Shown here: positions 1 through 12,900 of the stretch, in pieces | How positions within the stretch are numbered: position 1 is the stretch's first letter | Layout of the letters: each line of letters begins with the position of its first letter | Origin: Lunularia cruciata | Taxonomy: Eukaryota > Streptophyta > Marchantiopsida > Lunulariales > Lunulariaceae | Assembly: GCA_948567375.1 (NCBI GenBank) | Contig: OX419758.1 | Location: 21,395,001 to 21,459,000 of the forward strand | DNA: 64,000 bases | Direction: 5' to 3' | Notes under the pieces: model-generated | The model's input: the letters and a program-made list of their open reading frames with translations, nothing else | Told to the model about the DNA's origin: nothing | Databases searched by the model: none | Translations under genes and position numbers: made by a program

Positions 1-60
1 AAAACATAACGAACTAGAATAGAAATAGAGAAGATGAAGTATTGGTTTACGAGGTGAAGC

Positions 61-240
61 ATGATCGTCAGCGAAGAGACGCTTGTGCCCAGCTCCCTGG
101 TTAAGGAGGATATTCTTTTGTCTACTGGTCCTTTAGGCTATTACCTTCGGTCCCTAGCAAACCACGAGTCCCGCATGAAACTTTGCGGATTTGCTGCTCT
201 AAGTGTTTGTCCTCGTTCTCCTCTCACTGCTCGCTTGTAG
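61..240 (+). CDS. Short upstream reading frame, 59 codons
   Basis: A reading frame of 59 codons opens with an ATG that has A at -3, and ends at a TAG 22 bases before the likely start of the dehydrogenase-like gene. It is in a different frame from that gene. A second in-frame ATG at 175 begins MKLCGFAAL. The next frame, from 203, reads FVLVLLSLLACSNC, a hydrophobic run that would complete a signal peptide if one base were added or lost near 200. It may therefore be a regulatory upstream frame, or the broken 5' end of an older, longer N terminus. I do not recognise its product. Confidence 0.25.
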   Translation: MIVSEETLVPSSLVKEDILLSTGPLGYYLRSLANHESRMKLCGFAALSVCPRSPLTARL

Positions 241-262
241 CAATTGCCAATTACCCGACAAT

Positions 263-1081
263 ATGACAGGCAGATCCGGCCTTTGGCCTACCTCGGAAGT
301 GAAGGGGAAAGTGGCGCTGATCAATTGCGGCAGCACGGAGGATGGATTGAAGCTGGTTGAGGAGTTTGTGAAGCAAGAATGTCGAGTTGTGCTTGTAGGA
401 AACGGTCTGCCGCTGACGACCTGCCTTTCTGCAGAGCAGAAATCGTCGAATTACGTGCGAAAAATTGAGTTAGAGAGTAGAGCAGGGGAGGAAGCGTGTC
501 GCCAAGCAGTGGAGAATGCATGGGGTCTTTTTGGGGGGATTGATGTTTTCATCAACTGCAATTCCGGAAAGGCCAAAATTGAATCTGTCTTGGATATAAG
601 CGAGAAAGATTATGATGAGATTATGGATGTTAATGTGAAGTCAAGCTGGAAATTGAGTAAAGCTGTGGCGAGAAAAATGCGTGAGGCGCAAACAGGAGGT
701 TCAATTGTTTTTATTACTTCGATATCAGGGACTGAAAGGGGAATGTACCCTGGGGTTAGTGTGTATGGGACTTCCATGGCAGCAACAAACCATTTAACGA
801 AGATGATGGCTTTGGAGCTTGGGAAGTACGGGATTCGTGTGAATGCTGTATCATGCGGTCTGGGTGGCGAAGATAATCTATTTCAGGAGAAAGACGAAAC
901 CTCCGTGGCGGAGATGGCGAGGAAAATAGTGCCATTGCAGCGGTGGTCGCACTTTCCGAGTGATATAATAGGTGTTGTGCTCTGGCTTGCTGGTGACTCT
1001 TCGACCTTCGTTACAGGCACGATCTCTATAGTGGATGGTGGACAGTCGATCAGTAGACCTCGCCTCAGTTCTTATCTGTAG
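263..1081 (+). CDS. Short-chain dehydrogenase/reductase-like protein, probably catalytically impaired
   Basis: A 272-residue protein of the classical SDR fold (family length about 250-280), closest in pattern to the plant FabG-like reductases. The body is typical: WGLFGGIDVFIN near residue 87, the NVKSSW segment with the structural Asn (N124), the active-site Ser (S153 in TSISG), Tyr168, MMALELGKYGIRVNAV, and a C-terminal VDGG. Two hallmarks are missing. The YxxxK motif reads YGTSM, so the catalytic Lys is Met172, and the nucleotide-binding TGxxxGxG is replaced by NCGSTEDG at residues 21-28. NAD(P)H reduction as in the family is therefore doubtful. I chose the ATG at 263 because the frame is closed by TAA at 200-202 and A lies at -3. 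No intron is visible, and the frame is free of stops, so the gene is probably still translated. It could be a pseudoenzyme or an early pseudogene. Confidence 0.8.
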   Translation: MTGRSGLWPTSEVKGKVALINCGSTEDGLKLVEEFVKQECRVVLVGNGLPLTTCLSAEQKSSNYVRKIELESRAGEEACRQAVENAWGLFGGIDVFINCNSGKAKIESVLDISEKDYDEIMDVNVKSSWKLSKAVARKMREAQTGGSIVFITSISGTERGMYPGVSVYGTSMAATNHLTKMMALELGKYGIRVNAVSCGLGGEDNLFQEKDETSVAEMARKIVPLQRWSHFPSDIIGVVLWLAGDSSTFVTGTISIVDGGQSISRPRLSSYL

Positions 1082-3388
1082 CTTCAATCGTTCTTACAAG
1101 CGTGACTCTTCCAACTTATTCATCAACTATTGCATGCATTTTCCAGCAACTTGGATTTATGCTACAGAAAAATACGACTGAAAGCAGGTGATGAAGAGTA
1201 TTGTAACCTCACCTGCAACTACCATTCTTATTTCGGGCTGTGCTGAAACTTCCGTACCTATGTCCTGCTGGCAGATGGCCAGTTGGCTGGAGGATATAGA
1301 TTTATAGTTATGCTTGAATTGAACCTTCGATTTGTAAATTAGGGTTAGAATTGAAGGCTTGAATATGAGGAGATCATACACAGGTTATATGCAAGTACAA
1401 CTTCATTTGTCAAAGATAAAGATCGTGTTACTTGGTGTAGATAGGCGGGAGCATCTGTGATCCTACGAGTAGAAACAGCAGGGTGGTTACTGTATCTTCT
1501 TATAGCTTGACAAAGCTGAACATTCAACAGAATTCTTCTGGAGGAAAGAACCATTAACCTAGACAGGCAAGGGGGGGTGCTGCTGTGACTGCTCACATGC
1601 TTAGGCTCTAGACATTTGTTATTGGCAAATCCAGAAATAACTCAGGTCTGGCACTCTGCAAGAAATGAGGATGAAATAGTGAGTTCGTCACTTGCTCAGC
1701 ACCTTTCAGCGTCAAATTATTTTTACAAATTCTTGAAAGATATTAGTAGTAGATGGTCACCATAGCTCTGTTACCCACTATTAAGGTTTAAAGAGCCATA
1801 GTACGAAAAATGAAGAAGATCGATTCCGTCAAAGCTCGTCAATATTCCATTTGTTTTATCAACTGCCCTTTGCTCTGCTGATCTTCGTGGGGTTTCGTTT
1901 CTTTGATTGGCGAAGCGCATTACTAGCCTGGTCCAGCAGTGGACTGAACTTCATCGTTTACTCGAGTTGTTTTACAGTTCAGTGTAAAATCTGTAAAGCT
2001 TGTGACTTTTTTACTTTTCGTTGCTTTTCCAAGATCTCAACCACGGAATAGCTCTCTGCTTCTTGTTGTGAGTTGGAAGCACTCGGTGTAATGCAGCTTC
2101 CAATCCTATCAGCCAAGAGCTGAGGTATAGACGATATATGATCAGTTCATAAGTGGAAGCGACTGATGTGGTGGGATCACCCACTCATCCACCGTGAGCT
2201 CCGACTAACTGGACGCAAGAATATTGAAAATTTAAGATATTATGCTTCGAGATGGGTGGATGGATGGGTTGTTGCTGGAAGCGTAAACACCCCACAGGAG
2301 AGCACTTCACTCAAAGATCGAGAAAATAACTGGACAATTTTCGTCAGTAGTTGCAGTATTGTAAGTACTCTTCATGTGCAGCTTTTCCTAATCTCAATTT
2401 TCCTCTTCCACATCGATTTCAAGCAGAGGAAGTTCTCATCCAGAGCAGGTGTCTATCATTGACACCTTTCAGCACGCACTGTGCTCACTTTGTCTATGGG
2501 TATACACATTGCCTATCGAGTTGAAGTTCATATCTTAAGCGAATGTAAACTCCTGCTGTTCACTGAAATGACACAAGCTGTGGATACATAAGCAACTGCA
2601 CGATTTGGTTCCCTAAAAGGAGATTGTGATCTCCATGAGGTGTGGAAACGATGAGAACGCTGTTAGACAATGTTGAGCTGTACGTGGCGACAGATTAGGG
2701 GTTGCATAAACAAGAACTTCCGTAAGCGGAGATGGCCAAAAACTGCTCTCACGTTCCACACTAACTTTGTAGTTACATCGGATAGCGACTGCCCAACTAA
2801 GCGAAAACTGGAGCTTTCGGGTAGCAGAATACAAGTGAAGAACGGCATGACACGCGGGCAGGACAGCCGTAGCCTCCCCGTTAAGGTAGGGAATACTCCC
2901 TGACTACCTTTGCAGCTACCTGCTATAGTAGTTGGAATCCCGCTTTTGTAACACCACGGTCTATCAGAACCCGACATCAGCGCAGTCCAGCTAAAAACCC
3001 TACCCTCGGAAGTGGAAAGATTTTCACCTCGTACCTCTAATCTTAAAGCCATCCAAGCCGTCAGATACGCCGTGGAGAGAATGTCGCAGGTACCAAAGTC
3101 GGGATACCATGTTCTTTGCGCTTGGACTAGGAAAACCTTCTTAGCGGGAATTCCAGTTTAGCGAGGTCTTAAAAATGACGGGAAACAGAAAGCACCAGTG
3201 GAGCGTGCATAGGTAGCGCCATAGACTGTCACCAGTGCTACGCTACACTAGATCATAATCCCAACCGAAAGCCAATGCGACTTCGACTTCATTACTAACT
3301 TCAGATTACGCTGCTGCAGTCGATTCGGAGAGAATTTTGACCGATTTGTGGGGTGTAGGAGCGGAAGATTGTGGACGCTTGGGGAAGA
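1082..3388. other. Intergenic, no gene recognised
   Basis: This spacer separates the dehydrogenase-like gene from the dehydratase gene. It should hold the 3' end of the first and the promoter and 5' leader of the second. It has many stops in every frame. The longest open frames, overlapping on both strands at 2663-3052, resemble no protein I know. It has the base composition of single-copy DNA and I see no repeats in it. Confidence 0.5.
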
Positions 3389-6300
3389 ATGTCGTGTGTC
3401 TCAGCAATAGCTGCGCAGTGTTCTGCTGTCAGCTTTGCGAGTTCGTGTATTTATTCTTCTTCTAATGCAGTCAACAGGAGTAGGAAATTGGATTGCAGCA
3501 GCAATTCCGTGCAGGGAGTTGGCTGGATGGGAGCGGTGGTTTTAGGGTCGGAATTTGAGTTATTGAGAAGTAGGCAGGGACGAAGTTCTGGAGCTCGTGC
3601 AGCCACCTGTGCAGGGGAAGCAGACGAGGAAGTGCATGCCGTTGGGGATTATTGCCCGCTTTATTCGGATTTGTATTCTGTGACCTTCGCATCTACTGCT
3701 GCCAGGAAGGGCAGAAGTTTGAGAAGTTCGAGGAGCGTGGAAGCTAGAGGTGTGGCTACGTCAGTTGATGGTAGTGTCGTCGTAGAGCCCTCTAAAACTA
3801 TTACCACCGAACAAGGTACGAGATCAATTCTTCCCAGAATGAACAGTATGGATGAATGAAGACAAGAGAGAACGTATATTGTCTCACAGATTGTGTGCAA
3901 TTTTCACTGAGTTGAACAAATAGGACGCGACGTCGAGGGAGAAGTGTAAATATTCTTTTCTCGTGCGCTTTCTCCTCGCTAGTCTTAGCACCATGCTATG
4001 TCCCTGGATGCCGTAAGTAGCGCACACTTACCTTCTTACCGCTTGACGCTCAAAATAGTGCGACGATGCAGACTACTCAAACTTTTAGTCATCAGAAGAA
4101 AACAGAATTGCTTTAAATATGAAACCAGTCTCAAGGGTTAGGATTCTTATAACGAACTATTCAGTTTTCTGCTGCTACTCGAAACTTGATACCTGTCTCG
4201 TTTTGTGGTCGTTCACGCTGAACAGTGCTTCCTAGACTTGGAAAAGTTTCTCGAGTGACGAAGGAAACGAGTGTGGAGGTACAACTCAATTTGGACGGCA
4301 CAGGGATCTGTGATTGTGACACTGGCATACCTTTTCTCGACCACATGCTAGATGTGAGTATCATTGCCATTGATTCATGCTGCATTAAGATAATGGTTTG
4401 GCTATACCATCACACAAATTTGTAATTTGAGAGGATCTGGAACCTGGTACGGATAATGTCTCTTTGAGTGCGGAAGTTCATGGATTCAAGACATAAAGGA
4501 TCAGGGAGCGCTGAAACTCAATGAAGAACAAAACTGGGATGCTATGAATAACTCATTCACATGCCATATAGACGGACTCTCACAGTCGAACTATCTGCAA
4601 TCATGTCCTATTCCATACCGGAGAATGTGTGAATGAATCATTCCTTGTTTATCTCTAAAGTTTATTTCACAAATCCACGCTGCAGTTAGAGGAAGTTCTA
4701 TAAAGACTTGTAACTTTAGAAATTCAAGTAAGACACAAAGTGGACATATATCGATGATCTCTGCTGAGAAAGTACGTGTATCCCAAGATGCTCTTGTTTG
4801 TTGAATCCCGCCATGCATTTCGTTACTGAAAATTAATTTGTGACTGGTGAATAGATTTGTTCTTGTTGACGCACTCTCGAGACCTCATTCTTATTATTTT
4901 CCTGGAATGCCTTGCTCCCGCAGCAACTTGCATCGCATGGACTTCTGGACGTGACAGTAAAGGCAAAGGGTGATACACACATTGATGATCATCACACGAA
5001 TGAGGACATAGGTCTTGCCGTAGGAACAGTAAGTTCTCTTGTGCACAGCTGTCTCAAAATAAAATGGAACACGAAGGTTGGGCATGCTATCTACGCATCC
5101 GAATAGATCGCTCCCTTCAAGTTTTGACAGGACATTTTCTGGCTGTTTGTTGTACAGACAATATTCTTGACTCCTGATTCTTAGTTGCATGTACAGGCAT
5201 TACTTCAGGCTTTGGGAGATAGAAAGGGAATATATCGATTTGGAGACTTTTCTGCTCCACTTGATGAAGCTCTCATCCATGTGGTCTTGGTAAGTATTTT
5301 TACGAACTTTCGGCTACCAGTGCAGCAGGATTGCAAGTGCATTAGTTCTCCCTTGATTGTATGTATCATCTTAAATGCTGGCCAGTCTTAGCTGGACTGT
5401 AAACTATGGAATTGTATGAAGGTAATAGCACTATGCCACCATCTTAGTTTATGATATCCTGACTTTCACCTATAAGTTAGTTTGTCGCAAGGGACGAAGT
5501 TTCTTAGTCCTTTCTGCTCTGTTCTTCTATGCAGGATTTGTCAGGAAGACCCTATCTGGGGTACAACGTAGACATACCTACTCATCGAGTTGGCACCTAT
5601 GATACGCAGGTTAGAAACAACCGCACGCCCTGGCAATCTACGGAAAGGAAACCAATTTACTGTATTTGCACATCAGATGAAATCTATTTCTGGTTGTTTT
5701 CAATGTTTTAGTAATGCTCGGTATTTCTCAACACTCATTGGTGGCAATTCGTTGGAATTGCAGTTGGTGGAGCACTTTTTCCAATCGGTCGTAAATACTT
5801 CTGGAATGACGTTACACATTCGTAAGGTACATCGGAACTCATACAGCATATTTGGATTGTAGCATTGAAATTACAGTCGATTATTGAACTTCACTTAGTT
5901 CTCGATTTAGGAGTAGGTGAAGAGTCTTGCTTCCTCCAAAGCAAGCATGGGAAATATACTTCCAATGCACAGAAAATATGTAAATTTCTGATCATTTTGT
6001 ATCAGAACGGTAATCCATGGGTACTTTTGAGGCCTTGATGTAAGGGATTGGTTTATGTTTATGCAGCTTGCTGGTAACAACTCGCACCACATTATTGAAG
6101 CTACTTTCAAAGCTTTTGCCAGAGCTCTTCGGCAGGCACTTGAATATGATGTGAGAAGAAAGGGATCCGTTCCCAGGTAGGTGTGGAATCTTAAGCACGA
6201 TATTATGTAAGGAGCGTGAGGTGCGTTCGATGTCAGACAGTTGAACTAAACACCGATATTATCTAAGTCTTACTGTCCTGATCAGAACCCTCAAAATGCA

Positions 6301-6445
6301 ATGTGTATAGGTCATGGAGTCATTTTGCGTTTAGGGCACTGAAAATTTGTTCACGTACTTACATATCAGCATATTGTTTGGTTGCTACTAACTTATCTAT
6401 ATTTGTGTACTTTACAGCTCAAAAGGTGTGCTCTCTCGCGCCTAA
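3389..6445 (+). CDS. HISN5: Imidazoleglycerol-phosphate dehydratase, plastid-targeted, eight exons
   Basis: It dehydrates imidazole-glycerol-3-phosphate to imidazole-acetol phosphate, a mid step of histidine synthesis, in the plastid. Exons: 3389-3815, 4226-4353, 4924-5028, 5197-5289, 5535-5609, 5764-5826, 6067-6176, 6418-6445. All introns are GT-AG, the phases agree, and the total of 1,029 bases gives 342 residues. Both metal-binding motifs are present: HHTNE at 208-212 and HHIIE at 304-308. FLDHML is at the end of exon 2, and [18 protein letters not shown] and VGTYDTQ are also intact. The C terminus SSKGVLSRA is typical of plants. Exon 1 encodes about 142 residues rich in Ser, Ala and Arg, a transit peptide that is long for this enzyme (plant proteins are about 270 in total). 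The ATG at 3389 has A at -3. No missing catalytic residue is seen, so this is the functional copy; a decayed copy of two exons lies near 21.2 kb. Confidence 0.95.
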
Positions 6446-7988
6446 ATCCGAAGATCAGAACGTGTAGCAAATTTGAAGCCAAGGAAACAACTGAAAGTAC
6501 TGTGTGACGTATTACACAGGGAAGCTACGTTGTTCTACTGGTTTACATGCTAAGATACACCACACATGTAACATACTACGTCATAGAGAGTTCATTTGAT
6601 GCTCATCTCAGCTCCTGTACAAGGTTCACTCGATTCTAATGGGTGCCAGCTCCGTCTAACAGATTCCTTGTCGTGTCAGTGCATCGTCAAAAGGATACAG
6701 TCTCCAGAGTTAAGGTCTATGTAATTTAATCGTCTATACATCGGAACTTTGGAGCCAAATCTAGATCTCTACTCACCGTTTTCGTGTTATCCATACTAAA
6801 CCCGTCGAATTTATCGGTCAGCAAGGATCTCCGGACCGTGGATCGATCTGACTTTAAATGTACAGGTGGGCGTAAGTATTTGTTTTGGTGACAGCGAGTT
6901 TAGTTGAGGGCACTTTACATAAACTGAGGAACTTTTCTGCTAGTCACAAGAATTACCACACAGCAAAAGACTTTAGAATGGCCTATGATACGAGAGATAG
7001 TTAAGCCGGGCCAAAAATAGGATGGCAGGTTTTGTTTGTCGAAAATGGTGTTCCTTCGGACCTGTACCTGCATGTATGCTTAGCTGTTAATGCGAGGAAT
7101 ACTTCAGCCTTTCTACTATGGTATATCTCGGTTATGACAGAAGGTACTTTTTAGTGATATCCAGGTTTGCCCACAGATGCACGGATTCATCAATCTTGGA
7201 TTCACTTAATGGGCAAACATCCCAAATTATGGAGCTCCGTGCGATTGCTATCTGAATTACAGAGCCACGACTTAGATTACAGATTTACTTATGCACAGGA
7301 CCCTTGTCATACTTAGCATTAATGGTGACTCATTTTGCCATTGCGTTGCAGTGGCAAGATGAGTGATCATTAATGCTTGTAGTACGGACCATGATACTGA
7401 ATTTCTTTCGTACTTGACAGATGATTTTATCTTACTATGAGCTTTAAAGTAAATTGGAACGAGGGAAATCTCGAACAGAATACACAGGAACTTGATTTAC
7501 TAATTTAATTTCCACATCTTCCAATTCCACTCGTTCCAATAACGATCATCTAATGTAACATCAAAACTGTATTGAGTGATAAAACTTGCTTGGTGGAAAG
7601 TGAGGGTTCATTTATTTAATTGAGCGAAAGGGTGATATACATGCTTGGATCAAGAGAGGAGGGTCGTATAACCTTAATTGCTTGTTAGTCACTGCGGAGA
7701 GCGAGAGACTTGCCAGTAGGTACCTGATTCTGAACATAAATGGCCACTACATCTCTGACATGGAGAAAGTTGGTAGTACGGTGGACTTGGTTTTAACAGC
7801 ATGAAATTTTCCTATTCCGCAAGAGGATATGTCTTTCTATTTATAAGACCATCTCCACCGCAACAAGGTATATCGTTTTTCTCCAAATTTTCTCGTGTTG
7901 CGCTAGATTCTCCACCCCTTGGTGCCGGGGGATGGAGCAAGGGTAAAACTGAGGGCACAACGGACACTGTAAAACCTTAATGTTGCAT
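6446..7988. other. Intergenic, nothing recognised
   Basis: The 3' flank of the dehydratase gene. Short frames only, no repeat or RNA gene recognised. It looks like single-copy sequence. Confidence 0.5.
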
Positions 7989-8237
7989 TTAGGCTGTCAG
8001 ATTTTGGCGAGCGGTTAATTGATGTCTCATTGGAAACTGCCTTCGTAAGGTGGGAATTGGAAACGTGGGATCCCGAGAGAAGTAGTCCTGATATATTCTT
8101 CGATGTCCCGTTGCATTGTCGCGATACATATTGGGAGAACGTTTTTGTCTCGAATCATTTTTATTAACGGATAACTCATCATCCACGATAAATTGGTTGA
8201 CATTCATAAAAAATAATGTTTGAGAGTATCTCCTCAC
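7989..8237 (-). pseudogene. PIF/Harbinger transposase, N-terminal fragment
   Basis: An open frame of 82 codons contains YRDNATGHRRIYQDYFSRD followed by PTFPIPTLRRQFPMRHQL. This matches the conserved N-terminal block of plant PIF/Harbinger transposases, which usually reads R-D-x(2)-x-GHxRLxxDYF, then FRRRFRMxxHLF. Only this block survives. The DDE catalytic domain that should follow is absent, and the frame breaks before 7989. I saw no terminal inverted repeats. It is a relic of an element distinct from the fungal-like transposase at the right end of the window. The family call rests on motif recognition alone. Confidence 0.55.
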
Positions 8238-9985
8238 AAGTATTATAAAAAAATAAAATAAATTTTTTATTATTTCCTATCACAACCACTACAGATATAA
8301 TTTAAAAATAATAACATGAACCATTAAAATATTCGTTATGTCTTACAATTAACTGTGCAAATATCTAAACTGATTGAAACGATGGAAACATATTTGGGTT
8401 GCATTGAAGATTAATTTAGCGAACACAATTTACTACAATTACGCGGCCTACTCCAGATATACCCTGTTGCCATGGAGATGCTCTTAGTACATCATTACTA
8501 CATCACAATACCATCACTTAGTCTCCGAATCCGAATCAGCAGTTTACAGTATCCGTGACCGACAAACTGTGAACAGCAGGAACTAACGAATGATGTGACT
8601 CGCGTCTATGGTGACGATCGAATCTATTGTGACGCATAATACGGAATCGTGTGAGGTATAGAATACTTAATCCTTCGTTAATCATCTGCCCAACATCTAA
8701 GAACGAACTCGAGAACGCATTTTAAAGAACTGAACCAAATACCGCAACGAAAATATGACATTCAATTGATTTCTGAGTGAATTTAGACTTTCAAAATGCT
8801 TCAGAAAACGCGTATGAAAGAAAACAATGTGCAAAAACTAATATTGTCATGTGTTTCAGGTTTTGCCTCTTAATAGATGTAATAGGATCCATGAGCCAAA
8901 TCTTTTTAGAAAGGAACTTGACAGATGGCACTTAACTAGAATAATATGACGATATATTAATACACAAATGTGGAATTACAAGTTGATGTGAATGATAGGT
9001 TCCGCTTAACTTAGACCACATGAATCATCGTTTTCGTATTTGAGAAGTTTTTGTGAAACTGGGGTTGGAAAGTTTAAGTGAATTCGACATGCACCGTTCA
9101 GGATCGAACTGTATGGATTCACGATGAGACAGAACAGTATGTTATGGCCGAACGTCATGTGATAATTGTCCACCTCCCTCTCACCTGTAATCCATTTTGG
9201 AGACATATATACGAAAATTTTGATTTAAAACTAATATTCTGACTTACAATTATCAATTTCTTGAAATTTATAGTTTCACCATCTAGCTTATTATCCACCC
9301 TCGAAATAATATCATACATGTTAGTGATTATAATCCAAATTGATAAACTGATTTGTACCATGAATAAATTCTTTGGATTCAGATACACTCGACTATATAC
9401 AAAACGTCTGGTACAATTAAATTCAGTAGCGTACTACAATCAATTAATATTTAACGTTTCCAAATGCTATGCAGAAAGCACAATAGATTAAAAACTTTTG
9501 CCAATGTATTCTTAGAACTTTTGAGTTTCATTATTTATAATAAGAATGTATTTGTGTTGGTCAGTGTTTCGGTACAACAGCGTTTAGATCTCGAGAGTCG
9601 TCCCCCGCGTCCCTTTTGTTCTTTCTTTACTAATTTTTAAAGACGCAATGACCAGGTAAGCATATACAAAAAAAGGACCAACAGGGTAGGCAACATCATT
9701 ATTTGTTATACCCTTCAGTAAATACGGACATAATCCCTAGTGTAGGTTCCCCCAAGCTATAATCCACTTGAGGGATACCTAAAGGTTTTGCTTCCGTCTA
9801 AATTGGTGGCCTAGGAGAGTGAAATACTGAAAATGGAAAGGTAGATTTTCAGCTTTCTAGCTTCCTTTTGCTTGTTCTATGGCCGCCTGCCTTTGAAATC
9901 CCCGTCTCTAAAATTCTACCAACTGGTGCTTGACATGCACTTTCTGCTATATGTCAATGCCGAGAGACATCTCAAGTACATGTGC
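8238..9985. other. AT-rich intergenic region
   Basis: AT-rich spacer between the transposase scrap and the 3' end of the ankyrin/PGG gene. I see no coding region. The last 450 bases should carry the 3' untranslated region of that minus-strand gene. Confidence 0.45.
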
Positions 9986-12900
9986 TCAATGGTGTTTCTT
10001 TACGTACTCTCTCAGTTTGCGGGAAACTCTATAACCGAGAAAACGTAATCTTTGTGCTCGTGGAAGGCCTAAAATTGATTGCATAAAGAATACAGAATGC
10101 CGATACAACTTATCAACGGTAACTACGATGAAACAAAACAAAAGATATCCGAAGAGGGTTGAATATCGATCCGGGAAAATGAGCACCAAAGACTTGACTA
10201 GCCGCAAAAGCCTTTTCACAAACCAGCCAATAGTCATTATGCAAATGAATCCTCCGACCGCTACCGTACTAATCGTCACACCTCCATGGTTCCAAGATCC
10301 AACATTAGATACGACGGCAATTGAGGCTGCCGCAAAAGCCACAAGAATGCACACTAAGGAAATCACCAGGAGACTCACTGCGAGGAGCACACTCTTCCGC
10401 GCTCGTTTTCCCTCGATCTGTACAGACTCTGAAGGCATAGGAAGGGAAGGAATCATAGCCAAGACGATGGCAGACAAAGCCACATAGAATGCCAAAGTGT
10501 CAAAAATGATGAAAAGCTTGACGGGTAACTTCCCCACCTGGACTAGGTGATCGTCCCCATAACCCATTGGGGGTTGGAGCGGTCCAATATACGAAGCGGT
10601 TGCAACGAGTGCTGCAGTCACCGATATCGCATTGGCCGCAGTAGTGAGACTGGTTTTCATTTCTTGGGTTTCTCGTTCCAACCTCTCTGACCACCATGCT
10701 CGAAATTCCGGAGAAGTACTAGGAGTAGGTTTAGGAGGATCCGCACGTCCAAGGGTATCCCATACGCTCGCTCCAGCTTGCAAGAGGAGATTGACGCATG
10801 CTTGCCGACTATACCGAGCTGAGTTCGTATTGTTATCGTTATGAATTTCGTTGACCTTCTTGCACCACCCGTCCCGGAAATTCACAACATGAAGTAGGTT
10901 CTTCCCGATGCCATCTATTTCGGGCCAACCTCCTACTGCAGCGTGCATTGCAGTTGCAGGTGCTACTGAATACCAAGGAAGACGTTTCATATCATGAAAT
11001 TTCTTTCGATTCAAAATGGTTTGGACCGCTAGGGAGTCACCAACTGCAGCAGCAAGATGAAGACCCGGCAAAGCCCGTCCACTCTCCGCGTTGTCCACCT
11101 CTCCTTGTGATCCTTCACACTTTTGGAAGAATAAAAATTCATAGTATTAAATTAGAAACAATCATTTATCATATAATTTTATAGAAAATTTTAAAGAAAA
11201 TTAGTATTTTGAAAAATTAGTATATTATAATATGTATTATATTATAAACTATTACATATAAAAATAAATATTGTAAATAGTAATTGTATTTATTTTATAA
11301 TTAATATAAATAATTTTTATATTATTATACTCTGTTTTTATTTAAATAATAATTATAAATAAACAATTTATTTTTAAAATTATTTTCTTTAATTTAATAA
11401 TCATAGACCCTAACAAAAATACATCAAAACCCTCGGAACGTTACATCTCGCTTTCACAACAATCACACAATAGAAAATAAATATTACAATGTATCACAGT
11501 ATCACATGATTTAGGCGAATGAATCTTTGATACACCATGCTATTTTTTGTGGAACAGAGTTTAAACACATACCCAGATCATTGATTGAAGATAGGAGATG
11601 TTCCCCACGAGTGCTGCAAGGCCAAAAGGACCGAATCCCTCATCGTAAACATCATCAAATGACCTCCGTAAGTCTGACTGGTAGGGTTCTAACGCGTACA
11701 GAGATACCAAATTATGTTGGTTCTCTTTGGTTTCTGCAGTGATCACTGTAGTCCAGAAATTATGACTCTTCTCCTTTCTGCCACCTTCCGAGAAGTAACC
11801 TCGTGGTTTTGCTATGAATGGATTGAATATCGCCAAGTGACAGGATGTGATTGGAAGGGATTTAAACTCCGAAGCATAGGACAAAAAAGGATGCTTATAT
11901 GGTGACACCATATAAGGAAACCAGGCCGAAAATCCATTCTGGGCAGACACTTTACTCACATCGACAAAACAGTCCGCGGAGCTTATTTTAAATTCAAAAC
12001 TGAGATCCACATTAGCTCCGTGCTTTAAAACTGTCCATCCTAAGTCCGTAGGAAAATCAAAGGCTGCTGCAGCACGATGCAGTGGCGTTCGGCCAACTCT
12101 GTCCCTTGTATTTACCAGGCGTGTAGTGAACTCATCTTTGCCAAAATCTCCACCGAGAGCATCCCTGAGTAGACGAAGAAGATCTCCTATCGAGAGGTGA
12201 TCTACACCAATGTGTAGCGCTGTTCGCCCTCGACCATCTTTGAGTTCGAACAAGAACATCAACAACTCTCGCGCATCATCTTCCTTCAAAATCCCCATCA
12301 CGATATCCCGACGGCACCGGAACAAGTATAGAATTTCAGATTTTTCTGCAAAGATGTTGGCATCCAGTTTCCAAATATCCCCAGATGGATCGCTAAAATG
12401 AGCTTTTTTGTGTCGATAGGCCGCGGGTAAGGTATAATCCCTCTCACGACAGTAACTGCACAATGCGAGAAACAAATATTCGGCCATCGGTAAAAAGTTG
12501 AACTCGCATTGTTGTTTATAGTACTGAACAACACGGTCTTTGCTATCTCCCATTTTCTCCAATACTTCCTTTGTGATTTTCCGGATTCTCTCCAACTTGT
12601 AGTCGTCATTCGCTGAGGGAACTGGACGTCCTGAACCTAGCTCAATTCCATAGGGATTAGTTCTACATTTCACCAAAAGAGCTTCAGCAAGGAGCCAAGT
12701 AACATTCCGATCTCCATTGAGTAGGGCGATTGCAATTGTGTCCAGCTTACAGTCTCCGTCAAATGCCAGAATCATATCTCGCAAGGACTCGCAGGGATCA
12801 ATTGTCATTGGAATCATGTTGCTGCGTTGTCTGCTCATGTTGACACGGACTCGTCGATAATCCTCAACGGACTTGTCGATAATCCTCTTCACTAGTTGAC

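Noticed and set aside
2663-3052. Open frame of 129 codons on the minus strand with an overlapping plus-strand frame
   Set aside because: No recognisable motif, and it lies in the promoter side of the dehydratase gene. Two overlapping frames on opposite strands are more likely chance openness.
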